This document shows, piece after piece, positions 1 to 5,474 of a stretch of DNA of 7,647 nt. The notes beneath the pieces were generated by a model. The model had not been told where the DNA came from, made no database searches, and saw only the letters and a program-made list of their open reading frames with translations. Every line of letters starts with the position of its first letter. Positions within the stretch are counted from its first letter, which is position 1. A program made the translations under genes and the position numbers. Origin of the DNA: Nocardioides sp. (GTDB lineage: Bacteria; Actinomycetota; Actinomycetes; Propionibacteriales; Nocardioidaceae); assembly GCA_021166815.1 (NCBI GenBank), contig JAJPEO010000031.1, positions 1 to 7,647 of the forward strand, read 5' to 3'.

Positions 1-602
1 TCGACTGCGCCCTGCTCGGCCGGCTGGCGGTCGTGGTCGCCAAGGCCACCGACGCCTTCGAGGCCTACGACTACACGAGTGCCCTCGAGGCCGCGGAGAA
101 GTTCTTCTGGGAGTTCTGCGACGACTACCTCGAGCTGGTCAAGGAGCGTGCGTACGCCGCCGACGGGGGCATCCCGACCGACTCGGCGCGCGCCACGCTG
201 GCCATTGCCCTGCACGTGCAGCTGCGGCTCCTGGCGCCCTTCCTGCCCTACGCGACCGAGGAGGTCTGGTCGTGGTGGCAGGACGGCTCGGTGCACCGCG
301 CCCACTGGCCCGTGGCGACAGACCTGGGTTCCGCGGCAGCCTCCGACGACACGGTGCTGGCCGCTGTGGCCGCCACGCTCACCGGCATCCGCGGCGCCAA
401 GTCGCAGGCGAAGGCCAAGATGCGTGCCCCGCTCTCGCGGGTCGAGGTGACCGGTCCGGCCGCGCTGGTCGAGGCGGCCGAGCAGGCTGCCGACGACCTG
501 CGCGCGGTGGGCTCGATCGTGGGCGACCTGGTCTTCACCGCTGACGAGAGCGCCACCGAGATCACCGTGGCTGCCGATCTGGCTCCGGTCGAGGAGGACT
601 GA
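1..602 (+). CDS. valS: Valine--tRNA ligase, C-terminal part (5' end outside window)
   Basis: This is the last 200 or so residues of valyl-tRNA synthetase, the cytoplasmic enzyme that charges tRNA-Val. The frame is open from base 3 to the TGA at 600-602, and the gene continues upstream of the window. The visible part is the class Ia anticodon-binding helical domain: a helix with AYDYTSALEAAEKFFWEFCDDYLELVKERAY, shown here only in part as FFWEFCDDYLELVKER, then LRLLAPFLPYATEEVW, which is characteristic of ValS/IleS/LeuS, and then GAKSQAKAKMRAPL. The protein ends about 50 residues after that segment and has no long Lys/Glu/Leu-rich coiled-coil arm, which E. coli-type ValS carries at its C terminus. 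This fits the shorter 'type 2' ValS subfamily. An internal GTG at 33 is not the real start. The gene converges with the minus-strand gene ending at 626. The family assignment is secure; the subfamily is an inference from the tail alone. Confidence 0.93.
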   Translation, partial: DCALLGRLAVVVAKATDAFEAYDYTSALEAAEKFFWEFCDDYLELVKERAYAADGGIPTDSARATLAIALHVQLRLLAPFLPYATEEVWSWWQDGSVHRAHWPVATDLGSAAASDDTVLAAVAATLTGIRGAKSQAKAKMRAPLSRVEVTGPAALVEAAEQAADDLRAVGSIVGDLVFTADESATEITVAADLAPVEED

Positions 603-603
603 G

Positions 604-622
604 CCTCCTCACGAAGGGGAGG
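604..622. terminator. Small hairpin between convergent genes, possible bidirectional terminator
   Basis: Bases 604-610 (CCTCCTC) pair with 616-622 (GGGGAGG), giving seven pairs including one T-G wobble, with the loop ACGAA. The hairpin fills the 23-bp gap between the valS stop (600-602) and the stop of the minus-strand gene (626-628), where a shared terminator would be expected. No T-run follows on either strand, which is common in high-GC actinobacteria but leaves the call uncertain. Part of the G-rich arm could be chance. Confidence 0.45.
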
Positions 623-625
623 GAC

Positions 626-1303
626 TCAGCGGCGGCGGTGGTGCGCGCGCCGCGCGGCCTTGCGCTGGGCCTTCCGCTGGGCCTTGCGGGCCTTGTGGGT
701 CGCCTTGCGGGACTGGCGCTCCGCCGCCCGCTGCTCCTTGGCCAGGCGGCGGCCGGTGTCGCGCTGGGCCTTCGACGGCCGCTCTGCGACCGACGCCCTG
801 CCGTTGGTGGAGCCCCAGGCCTTGCCCTTGGTGGCGCCCAGGGCCTTGCCCTTGGTCGCGCCGAGCGCCTTGCCCTTCGCAGCGCCCTTGGCCTTGCCCT
901 TCGAGCCGGGGCCGGCCTGCTCAGGAGCGGGAGCGTCTGCCTGGGGAGCGGTCGAGGTCGCGCCGGACTTCGTCGCGCCGCCGGACTTGCCACCCTTCGC
1001 CATCGCGGCGGCCCCCGAGGGCTGTGCGCCGTTGCTGACCACGGCTGCAGCGGTGGTGGCGGTGGAGCCGAGCAGGGGCGCGGCGACCAGCTCGACCGGG
1101 ATCTCGATCGGCTCGGAGGTCACCTCCGGCGCCGGCTCCGGCAGCGGCTGGGGTGCTGGCTTGGTGACAGGTCGGGTGATCGGCACCGCTGCGCGGAAGA
1201 CCCCACCGTCGTCGCCTCGCACGACCGTCCCGACCATCAAGAAGGCAGCCAGGACCGCCACCATGACGAACGCGTACAAAGGACGCTTGTGCTCGGCGCT
1301 CAC
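626..1303 (-). CDS. Hypothetical membrane-anchored protein with a polycationic repeat tail
   Basis: I do not recognise this 225-residue protein. It starts at a GTG (1301-1303) preceded by AGGAGGA (1309-1315) at 5 nt spacing, so translation is well supported. Residues 1-8 are short and basic, and residues 9-27 are a hydrophobic segment (AFVMVAVLAAFLMVGTVV) with no obvious signal-peptidase or lipobox site, so it reads as a single N-terminal anchor. Residues 38-75 are Pro/Glu-rich, 76-130 are low-complexity Ala/Ser/Gly, 136-170 hold an 8-residue repeat based on GKALGATK, and 171-225 carry 22 Lys/Arg against 4 Asp/Glu with a repeating RKAQ unit. With the N terminus inside the cell, the basic tail would lie outside in the cell wall, where it could bind anionic polymers; this is inference. 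It lies 122 bp after clpX on the same strand, and may be read from clpX or from its own promoter. Low-complexity tails of this kind also make homology searches misleading. Confidence 0.75.
   Translation of the reverse strand: MSAEHKRPLYAFVMVAVLAAFLMVGTVVRGDDGGVFRAAVPITRPVTKPAPQPLPEPAPEVTSEPIEIPVELVAAPLLGSTATTAAAVVSNGAQPSGAAAMAKGGKSGGATKSGATSTAPQADAPAPEQAGPGSKGKAKGAAKGKALGATKGKALGATKGKAWGSTNGRASVAERPSKAQRDTGRRLAKEQRAAERQSRKATHKARKAQRKAQRKAARRAHHRRR
641..688 (-). repeat. 12-bp coding repeat encoding RKAQ units
   Basis: Residues 206-221 of the preceding membrane protein read RKAQ RKAQ RKAA RRAH, so the DNA repeats with a 12-bp period (units resembling GGCCTTGCGCTG on the plus strand). The translated segment would form a strongly basic helix. 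The copies differ by single bases, which suggests slippage growth followed by drift. Confidence 0.7.
794..898 (-). repeat. 24-bp coding tandem repeat encoding GKALGATK units
   Basis: Residues 136-170 of the same protein are four 8-residue units plus a remnant: GKAKGAAK, GKALGATK, GKALGATK, GKAWGSTN, GRA. The DNA has a 24-bp period; the plus strand shows GCCTTGCCCTTGG repeatedly. The period is a multiple of three, so changes in copy number would keep the reading frame. The two middle units are identical in protein, and the outer ones have diverged. Confidence 0.85.
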
Positions 1304-1327
1304 CGGACTCCTCCTGACGTCTGTTGT

Positions 1328-1394
1328 GGTCTAGACGGCAGTGTCGATGATCCATGACGCAGGAGTCATGTACGTGATCCCACCGGACTAGACC
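1328..1394. promoter_or_regulatory. Palindrome-rich gap with CATGAC-N6-GTCATG, possible operator
   Basis: The 122-bp gap between clpX and the downstream basic membrane protein gene contains a perfect interrupted palindrome, CATGAC (1353-1358), six bases, GTCATG (1365-1370). It is framed by GGTCTAG (1328-1334) and its reverse complement CTAGACC (1388-1394). GTCTAGAC at 1329-1336 is itself an 8-bp palindrome. It lies 50-65 bp upstream of the GTG start at 1303, where a regulator could act. I found no convincing -10/-35 pair, so the regulator and promoter are unknown. Confidence 0.35.
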
Positions 1395-1400
1395 GGCATG

Positions 1401-1412
1401 GTCACAAGTGAC
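1401..1412. promoter_or_regulatory. GTCACAAGTGAC palindrome just after clpX
   Basis: This 12-bp inverted repeat (GTCAC, AA, GTGAC) lies 13 bp past the clpX stop codon. Two direct copies of GACTAGA (1386-1392 and 1410-1416) flank it, 24 bp apart. The central spacer of two bases makes it a poor RNA hairpin, so a protein-binding site for the downstream gene is more likely than a clpX terminator. The function is inferred only from symmetry. Confidence 0.3.
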
Positions 1413-1425
1413 TAGAGGCGCTCGA

Positions 1426-2703
1426 TCAGGCGGACTTCTTCTTGGTGTCCTTGCGCGGGACGAGCGTCGGCTGGGCCTCGCGCATGACGACCTCGCGAGT
1501 GACCACGACGCGGGCGACGTCGCCGCGCGAGGGGACCTCGTACATCACGTGGAGGAGGACCTCCTCGATGATGGCGCGCAGTCCGCGCGCACCGGTGCCG
1601 CGCTCGAGGGCCTGGTCGGCGATGCTCGCGATGGCGTCCTCGGTGAACTCCAGCTCCACGCCGTCGAGGTCGAAGAGCTTCTGGTACTGCTTGACCAGCG
1701 CGTTGCGCGGCTCGGTGAGGATCTGGACCAGGGCCTCCTGGTCGAGCTTGCTCACGCTCGCGATGAGGGGCAGGCGGCCGATGAACTCGGGGATGAGCCC
1801 GAACTTGGTGAGGTCCTCGGGGCGCACCTGGGCCAGCAGGTCCTCGGCCTCGCGCTCGGCCTGGCCGCGCACCTCGGCGGTGAAGCCCAGCGACTTCTTG
1901 CCCACCCGCTGCTCGATGATCTGCTCGAGCCCGGCGAAGGCGCCACCGACGATGAAGAGGATGTTGGTGGTGTCGATCTGGATGAACTCCTGGTGGGGGT
2001 GCTTGCGGCCCCCCTGCGGCGGCACCGACGCGGTGGTGCCCTCGAGCATCTTCAGCAGCGCCTGCTGCACGCCCTCGCCGGAGACGTCGCGCGTGATCGA
2101 GGGGTTCTCCGCCTTGCGCGCCACCTTGTCGATCTCGTCGATGTAGATGATGCCGGTCTCGGCCTTCTTGACGTCGTAGTCGGCAGCCTGGATGAGCTTG
2201 AGCAGGATGTTCTCGACGTCCTCACCGACGTAGCCGGCCTCGGTGAGGGCCGTGGCGTCGGCGATGGCGAACGGCACGTTGAGCATGCGGGCCAGGGTCT
2301 GGGCGAGGTACGTCTTGCCGCACCCCGTCGGTCCGATCACCAGGATGTTGGACTTGGCGACCTCGACGGTGTCGTCGCGCGTGTGCTTGCCGCCCACGGG
2401 CTGCAGGCCGGCCTGGATGCGCTTGTAGTGGTTGTAGACCGCCACCGCGAGCGACTTCTTCGCCTGCTCCTGGCCGATCACGTAGGAGTTGAGGAACTCG
2501 AAGATCTCGCGCGGCTTGGGAAGCTCCTCGAGGTTGACCTCGCCACCCTCGGCGAGCTCCTCCTCGATGATCTCGTTGCACAGCTCGATGCACTCGTCAC
2601 AGATGTAGACGTTGGGTCCTGCGATGAGCTTCTTGACCTGCTTCTGGCTCTTGCCACAGAAGTTGCACTTCAGCAGGTCGCCACCGTCACCGATACGTGC
2701 CAC
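1426..2703 (-). CDS. clpX: ATP-dependent Clp protease ATP-binding subunit ClpX
   Basis: ClpX is the AAA+ hexameric unfoldase that feeds tagged proteins into ClpP in the cytoplasm. The 425-residue length is normal for the family. The N-terminal zinc-binding domain has four cysteines, C13, C16, C35 and C38. Walker A is GPTGCGKT (124-131), the pore-1 loop is GYVG (157-160), Walker B is IIYIDEID (185-192), and the RKH pore loop is at 233-235. The ClpP-docking loop is LGF (272-274) in place of the E. coli IGF. The arginine finger is R310 in PEFIGRLP, and sensor 2 is GARGLR (371-376). The start is GTG with GGAGG at 9 nt spacing (2713-2717). It follows clpP2 after 130 bp, a gap that could hold its own promoter, though I could not identify one. 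All key residues are present. The last 15 residues are Lys-rich and variable in this family. Confidence 0.98.
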   Translation of the reverse strand: MARIGDGGDLLKCNFCGKSQKQVKKLIAGPNVYICDECIELCNEIIEEELAEGGEVNLEELPKPREIFEFLNSYVIGQEQAKKSLAVAVYNHYKRIQAGLQPVGGKHTRDDTVEVAKSNILVIGPTGCGKTYLAQTLARMLNVPFAIADATALTEAGYVGEDVENILLKLIQAADYDVKKAETGIIYIDEIDKVARKAENPSITRDVSGEGVQQALLKMLEGTTASVPPQGGRKHPHQEFIQIDTTNILFIVGGAFAGLEQIIEQRVGKKSLGFTAEVRGQAEREAEDLLAQVRPEDLTKFGLIPEFIGRLPLIASVSKLDQEALVQILTEPRNALVKQYQKLFDLDGVELEFTEDAIASIADQALERGTGARGLRAIIEEVLLHVMYEVPSRGDVARVVVTREVVMREAQPTLVPRKDTKKKSA

Positions 2704-2780
2704 GAGTTGGTTCCTCCAGTCTCACCGGGCGGGGTCCGGCGCTCCACACCCTGTGCCGGGTCCCTCGACGGTACCCCGTG

Positions 2781-2801
2781 CCGGCCCTTCTCGGGGGCCG
2801 G
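2781..2801 (-). terminator. GC hairpin between clpP2 and clpX
   Basis: CCGGCCC (2781-2787) and GGGCCGG (2795-2801) form a perfect 7-bp stem with a 7-nt loop, 33 bp after the clpP2 stop. On the transcribed minus strand no T-run follows. It could be a partial terminator, an mRNA-stabilising or processing site that lowers clpX expression relative to clpP2, or simply chance in GC-rich DNA. Confidence 0.35.
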
Positions 2802-2833
2802 ACACGAGGCAACGTCGGCATGTCTTGCTCTGG

Positions 2834-3442
2834 TCAGGTGAGCGCCGGGGCGCCCTTGCGGGACTCGATGACGGCGTCGATCAGTCCGTACTCCACCGCC
2901 TGCTGGGCGGTGAGGATCTTGTCGCGCTCGATGTCGCGGCTGACCTCGTCGATGTCCTTGCCGCTGGAGTCGGCGATCATCCGCTCCAGGAGCTCGCGCA
3001 TCCGCAGGATCTCGTTGGCCTGGATCTCGATGTCGGAGGTCTGGCCGAAGGTGCCCTCGGTGTAGGGCTGGTGGATCAGGATCCGGCTGTTGGGCAGCGC
3101 CATGCGCTTGCCCTTGGCGCCGGCACCCAGGAGGATCGCCGCCGCGGAGGCCGCCTGGCCCAGGCACACCGTCTGCACGTCGGGCTTGATGAAGCGCATC
3201 GTGTCGTAGATGGCCGTCAGCGCGGTGAACGAGCCGCCGGGGCTGTTGATGTAGATGCTGATGTCCTGGTCGGGGTTCATCGTCTCCAGGCACATCAACT
3301 GGGCGATGACCGCGTTGGCCACGTCGTCGCTGATCGGGGTGCCGAGGTAGATGATGCGCTCCTCGAAGAGCTTGGCGTACGGGTCGATGCGTCGGAAGCC
3401 GTACGACGTGCGCTCTTCCCACTGCGGGATGTAGTAGTTCAT
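2834..3442 (-). CDS. clpP2: ATP-dependent Clp protease proteolytic subunit ClpP2
   Basis: This is one of the two ClpP paralogues whose heptamers stack into the actinobacterial ClpP1P2 peptidase, a serine protease fed by ClpX or ClpC. At 202 residues it has normal length. The catalytic triad is intact: S99 in GQAASAA, H124 in IHQP, and D174 in IERDK. The oxyanion and handle signatures INSPGG (65-70) and YDTM (79-82) are present. The N-terminal LFEERIIYLG and the AASAAAILL active-site segment match actinobacterial ClpP2 rather than ClpP1. The ATG start (3440-3442) lies 3 bp after the clpP1 stop and has AAGGA (3450-3454) inside the clpP1 coding end, so the two are translated from one mRNA and are probably coupled, which suits a 1:1 heteromeric complex. 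Confidence 0.97.
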   Translation of the reverse strand: MNYYIPQWEERTSYGFRRIDPYAKLFEERIIYLGTPISDDVANAVIAQLMCLETMNPDQDISIYINSPGGSFTALTAIYDTMRFIKPDVQTVCLGQAASAAAILLGAGAKGKRMALPNSRILIHQPYTEGTFGQTSDIEIQANEILRMRELLERMIADSSGKDIDEVSRDIERDKILTAQQAVEYGLIDAVIESRKGAPALT

Positions 3443-3445
3443 GCG

Positions 3446-4075
3446 TCAGTCCTTGCTCTGGCGGGCCGGACGACCCTCGTCGGCGGCTTCCTTGGCGCTC
3501 TTGATCACCTTGTCGACCAGGCCGTACTCGAGGGCCTGGTCGGCGGTGAACCACCGGTCGCGGTCGGCGTCGGCGATGACCTGCTCGACCGGCTGGCCGG
3601 TGTGCTCGGCGATGAGGTCGAGCAGGACCTTCTTGATGTGGAGCGACTGCTGGGCCTGGATCTTGATGTCGGAGGCCGAGCCACCCATGCCGGAGGACGG
3701 CTGGTGCATCATGATCCGCGCGTGGGGCAGGGCGTAGCGCTTGCCCTTGGTGCCGGCGCACAGCAGGAACTGGCCCATCGAGGCCGCCAGGCCCATGCCG
3801 ACGGTGGCGACGTCGTTGGGGATGTAGTTCATCGTGTCGTAGATCGCCATGCCGGCGTCCACGGAGCCACCCGGGGAGTTGATGTGGAGGAAGATGTCGG
3901 CCTCCGGGTCCTCCGCGGAGAGCAGCAGCAGCTGGGCGCAGATCGCGTTCGCGTTCTGGTCGCGGACCTCGGAGCCGAGGAACACGATGCGCTCACGCAG
4001 CAGGCGCTGGTAGATGTGGTCGTCGAGGCCGTACATCCCGCCGGCCCCGTTCATCTGGGGTGAGTACTGGTTCAC
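3446..4075 (-). CDS. clpP1: ATP-dependent Clp protease proteolytic subunit ClpP1
   Basis: This is the first gene of the clpP1P2 operon and encodes the partner ring of the ClpP1P2 peptidase. From the GTG at 4073-4075 it gives 209 residues. The triad is S99 (GLAASMG), H124 (MHQP) and D173 (DRDRW). INSPGG (65-70) and [15 protein letters not shown], typical of ClpP1, are present. The start was chosen because a TAGGGT -10 hexamer ends exactly 7 nt upstream of this GTG, so transcription should begin on or one or two bases before it, giving a leaderless message. The later in-frame ATGs (M8, M14) have no usable Shine-Dalgarno sequence. The reading frame stays open far upstream into the hydrolase gene, but that part is out of frame with a real gene and is not coding here. 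A short N-terminal propeptide is expected from the family; its cleavage site cannot be read from the sequence. Confidence 0.96.
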   Translation of the reverse strand: MNQYSPQMNGAGGMYGLDDHIYQRLLRERIVFLGSEVRDQNANAICAQLLLLSAEDPEADIFLHINSPGGSVDAGMAIYDTMNYIPNDVATVGMGLAASMGQFLLCAGTKGKRYALPHARIMMHQPSSGMGGSASDIKIQAQQSLHIKKVLLDLIAEHTGQPVEQVIADADRDRWFTADQALEYGLVDKVIKSAKEAADEGRPARQSKD

Positions 4076-4082
4076 GTCAGCG

Positions 4083-4110
4083 ACCCTAGCCCGAAGCCCT
4101 GACAAGTCCA
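4083..4110 (-). promoter_or_regulatory. clpP1P2 promoter, leaderless type
   Basis: On the minus strand the -10 hexamer TAGGGT covers 4088-4083 and fits the actinobacterial TANNNT pattern. TGGACT (4110-4105), 16 bp upstream, is a weak -35, as expected for a promoter that needs an activator. Only seven bases (CGCTGAC) separate the -10 from the clpP1 GTG, so the start site should fall at about 4075-4077. Confidence 0.6.
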
Positions 4111-4125
4111 CGCGATTACGCGCCT

Positions 4126-4143
4126 TGTTCGCCCACGGCGTAC
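4126..4143. promoter_or_regulatory. ClgR-binding site upstream of clpP1
   Basis: The 18 bases TGTTCGCCCACGGCGTAC match every position of the consensus reported for the activator ClgR in Corynebacterium glutamicum, WNNWCGCYNANRGCGWWS (recalled from the literature). They also contain the GTTCGC half-site described for Streptomyces. ClgR is known to activate clpP operons in both genera. The site is centred about 58-60 bp upstream of the predicted clpP1 start point, a usual position for an activator. By a rough hand estimate at 70% GC, fewer than 0.01 such matches are expected in a window of this size. A separate CGCG-ATTA-CGCG symmetry lies between it and the -35 (4111-4122). Confidence 0.72.
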
Positions 4144-4161
4144 CGGGCTCGTGCCCGCCGG

Positions 4162-5334
4162 TCAGCCGAGGCGCTCGCGCAGCGCGCGGTGGACCTCGGG
4201 GTGGTTGAGCATCCGCATGTGGTCGGTGCGCGGCAGGTGCAGCACCTCCGCGCCCGGGAACAGCTCCTCGCCACGAGCGGTGCCGTACGCCGAGTCCTGG
4301 CGCACCAGCGCGTCGCCCAGCCAGCGGCCCACGGGATGGGCCGAGGACCGGGTGACGGTCGCCGACACCAGGAGGTAGCGGGCGTTCGGCAGCGCGGGCA
4401 CGGCCGCGTCGAGTCCCTCGACCAGGTCGTGCACGCCGCGCGAGCGCCAGTCGAGGAACCTGGCCACTGCCCCGGTCTCGGGGAAGCGCGACAGCGCCCT
4501 GGCGCCGTGGCCGATCCCGGCGGCAAGGGGCGCGCCCAGGTGGGGCGTGCCGAGGGTGACGACGTCGCTCACCAGGTCCGTCCAGGGCGCGTCGGCCCAC
4601 CCCTGCACCGCGCCGGCCGCGCGGACGACCAGCCCGCCCATGGAGTGGCCGACCATCGCGATGCGCGTCACCGGCGCCGGCCACTCGGCGACCACCTGCT
4701 GCAGGAGGCTCGCGAGCGCCACTCCGTTGGTGCGCAGGGGAAGCCCGCTGTTGCCCCGCAGCATGACCGGGGTCCAGCCGAGCCCCTCGAGCAGCGCGGG
4801 ATAGCCCGGACCACGGGACTCGACCTGCCAGTCCCAGTACGACTCGTCCTCGCACAGCCCGTGCATGAAGACCGCGAGCTGGCCGGTGGCCGCGGGGTAG
4901 GCCGCAGCCAGTCCGGCGTCGTCGACGCTCACGTCGGCGCCGTCCTTGCGCACGGCCATGGTGAGGGCCCACTCGGGTCGCTGCTCGGCGAGGCGGTCGC
5001 CGATCAGGCCGTTGACAGCCGAGCGGACGAAGCGCCCGCGGGGACCGTTCTCGAGGCGGCGGTCGGTCTCGCGCGCAGGACGCCGCTCGGCGACCGCGTC
5101 GGCGCCCATCCGCGTCGCGCGCAGGCCCAGGCCGACACCGCCGTAGACGGTCGAGGCGATCGAGCGGTGCACGACGTGGTGTCCGGCCGCGTACGGCAAC
5201 GCGCCCACCCAGCCGTTCACGCGATCGAGCCAGGCCAGGTGCGTGTCGCGGACGCCGGAGAGCACGAGCTCGTCGGCGACCTCCGCGAGCAGGGAGACGG
5301 ACTCCAGGGTTCCCGGACCCGGGTGCGTGGGCAT
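4162..5334 (-). CDS. Alpha/beta-hydrolase, lipase/esterase-like (PGAP1-type fold)
   Basis: This 390-residue protein is an alpha/beta-hydrolase. The nucleophile elbow is GHSMGG (229-234, Ser231), an oxyanion-type HGL lies at 158-160 ([10 protein letters not shown]), and [12 protein letters not shown] (260-271) is typical of PGAP1-like and triacylglycerol-lipase-like members. The catalytic His is probably H372 in [13 protein letters not shown], and the acid may be D347. The roughly 140 N-terminal residues are outside the hydrolase core, helical and rich in Ala/Arg, with no signal peptide or clear membrane helix, so the protein appears cytoplasmic or peripheral. The substrate is unknown; an ester of a lipid or hydrophobic compound is a family-level guess. 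It sits between tig and clpP1, which are often adjacent in actinobacteria, but has its own promoter and is cut off from tig by a large palindrome. The ATG at 5332-5334 has no Shine-Dalgarno and fits leaderless translation. Confidence 0.9.
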   Translation of the reverse strand: MPTHPGPGTLESVSLLAEVADELVLSGVRDTHLAWLDRVNGWVGALPYAAGHHVVHRSIASTVYGGVGLGLRATRMGADAVAERRPARETDRRLENGPRGRFVRSAVNGLIGDRLAEQRPEWALTMAVRKDGADVSVDDAGLAAAYPAATGQLAVFMHGLCEDESYWDWQVESRGPGYPALLEGLGWTPVMLRGNSGLPLRTNGVALASLLQQVVAEWPAPVTRIAMVGHSMGGLVVRAAGAVQGWADAPWTDLVSDVVTLGTPHLGAPLAAGIGHGARALSRFPETGAVARFLDWRSRGVHDLVEGLDAAVPALPNARYLLVSATVTRSSAHPVGRWLGDALVRQDSAYGTARGEELFPGAEVLHLPRTDHMRMLNHPEVHRALRERLG

Positions 5335-5341
5335 GCCCGTG

Positions 5342-5347
5342 ACCCTA
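5342..5347 (-). promoter_or_regulatory. -10 element of a leaderless promoter for the hydrolase gene
   Basis: TAGGGT on the minus strand ends exactly 7 nt before the ATG at 5334, the same hexamer and spacing as at clpP1. The transcription start should coincide with, or closely precede, the start codon. No clear -35 is visible at 16-18 bp upstream. The absence of a Shine-Dalgarno sequence supports leaderless initiation. Confidence 0.55.
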
Positions 5348-5386
5348 CTGCCGCGATGCCACCATGCCTACGGTCCGCACACACAA

Positions 5387-5454
5387 GTAACCGGCAGTTC
5401 CTTGCACCTCCCGGCGCGAATTCGCGCCGTTCAGTGCAGGGAACTGCCGGTTAC
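5387..5454. repeat. 68-bp concentric palindrome between tig and the hydrolase gene
   Basis: The outer arms GTAACCGGCAGTTCC (5387-5401) and GGAACTGCCGGTTAC (5440-5454) are perfect 15-bp inverted repeats. Inside them TGCAC (5403-5407) pairs with GTGCA (5434-5438), and the core CGGCGCGAATTCGCGCCG (5412-5429) is an uninterrupted 18-bp palindrome. All share one centre at 5420/5421, and 29 of 34 positions pair. It begins 20 bp after the tig stop. On the minus strand the sequence after the hairpin is TTGTGTGTG, fairly T-rich, so it can act as the tig terminator. Its length and near-perfect symmetry exceed what termination needs, and it may belong to a dispersed palindromic repeat family. I saw no second copy in this window. 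Confidence 0.9.
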
Positions 5455-5474
5455 ATGGAGAGAGGTGGGGTGGC

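Noticed and set aside
638..1357. Plus-strand open frames across the basic membrane protein gene
   Set aside because: They are Leu/Gly/Arg-rich mirrors of the Lys/Ala repeats. The minus-strand frame has a strong Shine-Dalgarno sequence, a membrane anchor and a coherent domain order.
1401..1412. clpX intrinsic terminator at GTCACAAGTGAC
   Set aside because: The two-base spacer leaves a usable stem of only four pairs, without a T-run, too weak for a terminator.
1408..2841. Plus-strand open frame of 477 codons antisense to clpX
   Set aside because: It is a repetitive Leu/Asp/Val/Glu/Ala-rich shadow of the clpX codons with no family signature.
2612..4063. Plus-strand open frame of 483 codons antisense to clpP2 and clpP1
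   Set aside because: It covers two intact conserved genes on the other strand, and its His/Val/Asp/Leu-rich composition is that of an antisense frame.
4076..4972. N-terminal extension of clpP1 to 508 residues
   Set aside because: The upstream frame overlaps the hydrolase gene in a different frame, is Arg/Pro/Gly-rich, and exceeds normal ClpP length by about 300 residues. The leaderless GTG start explains the gene.
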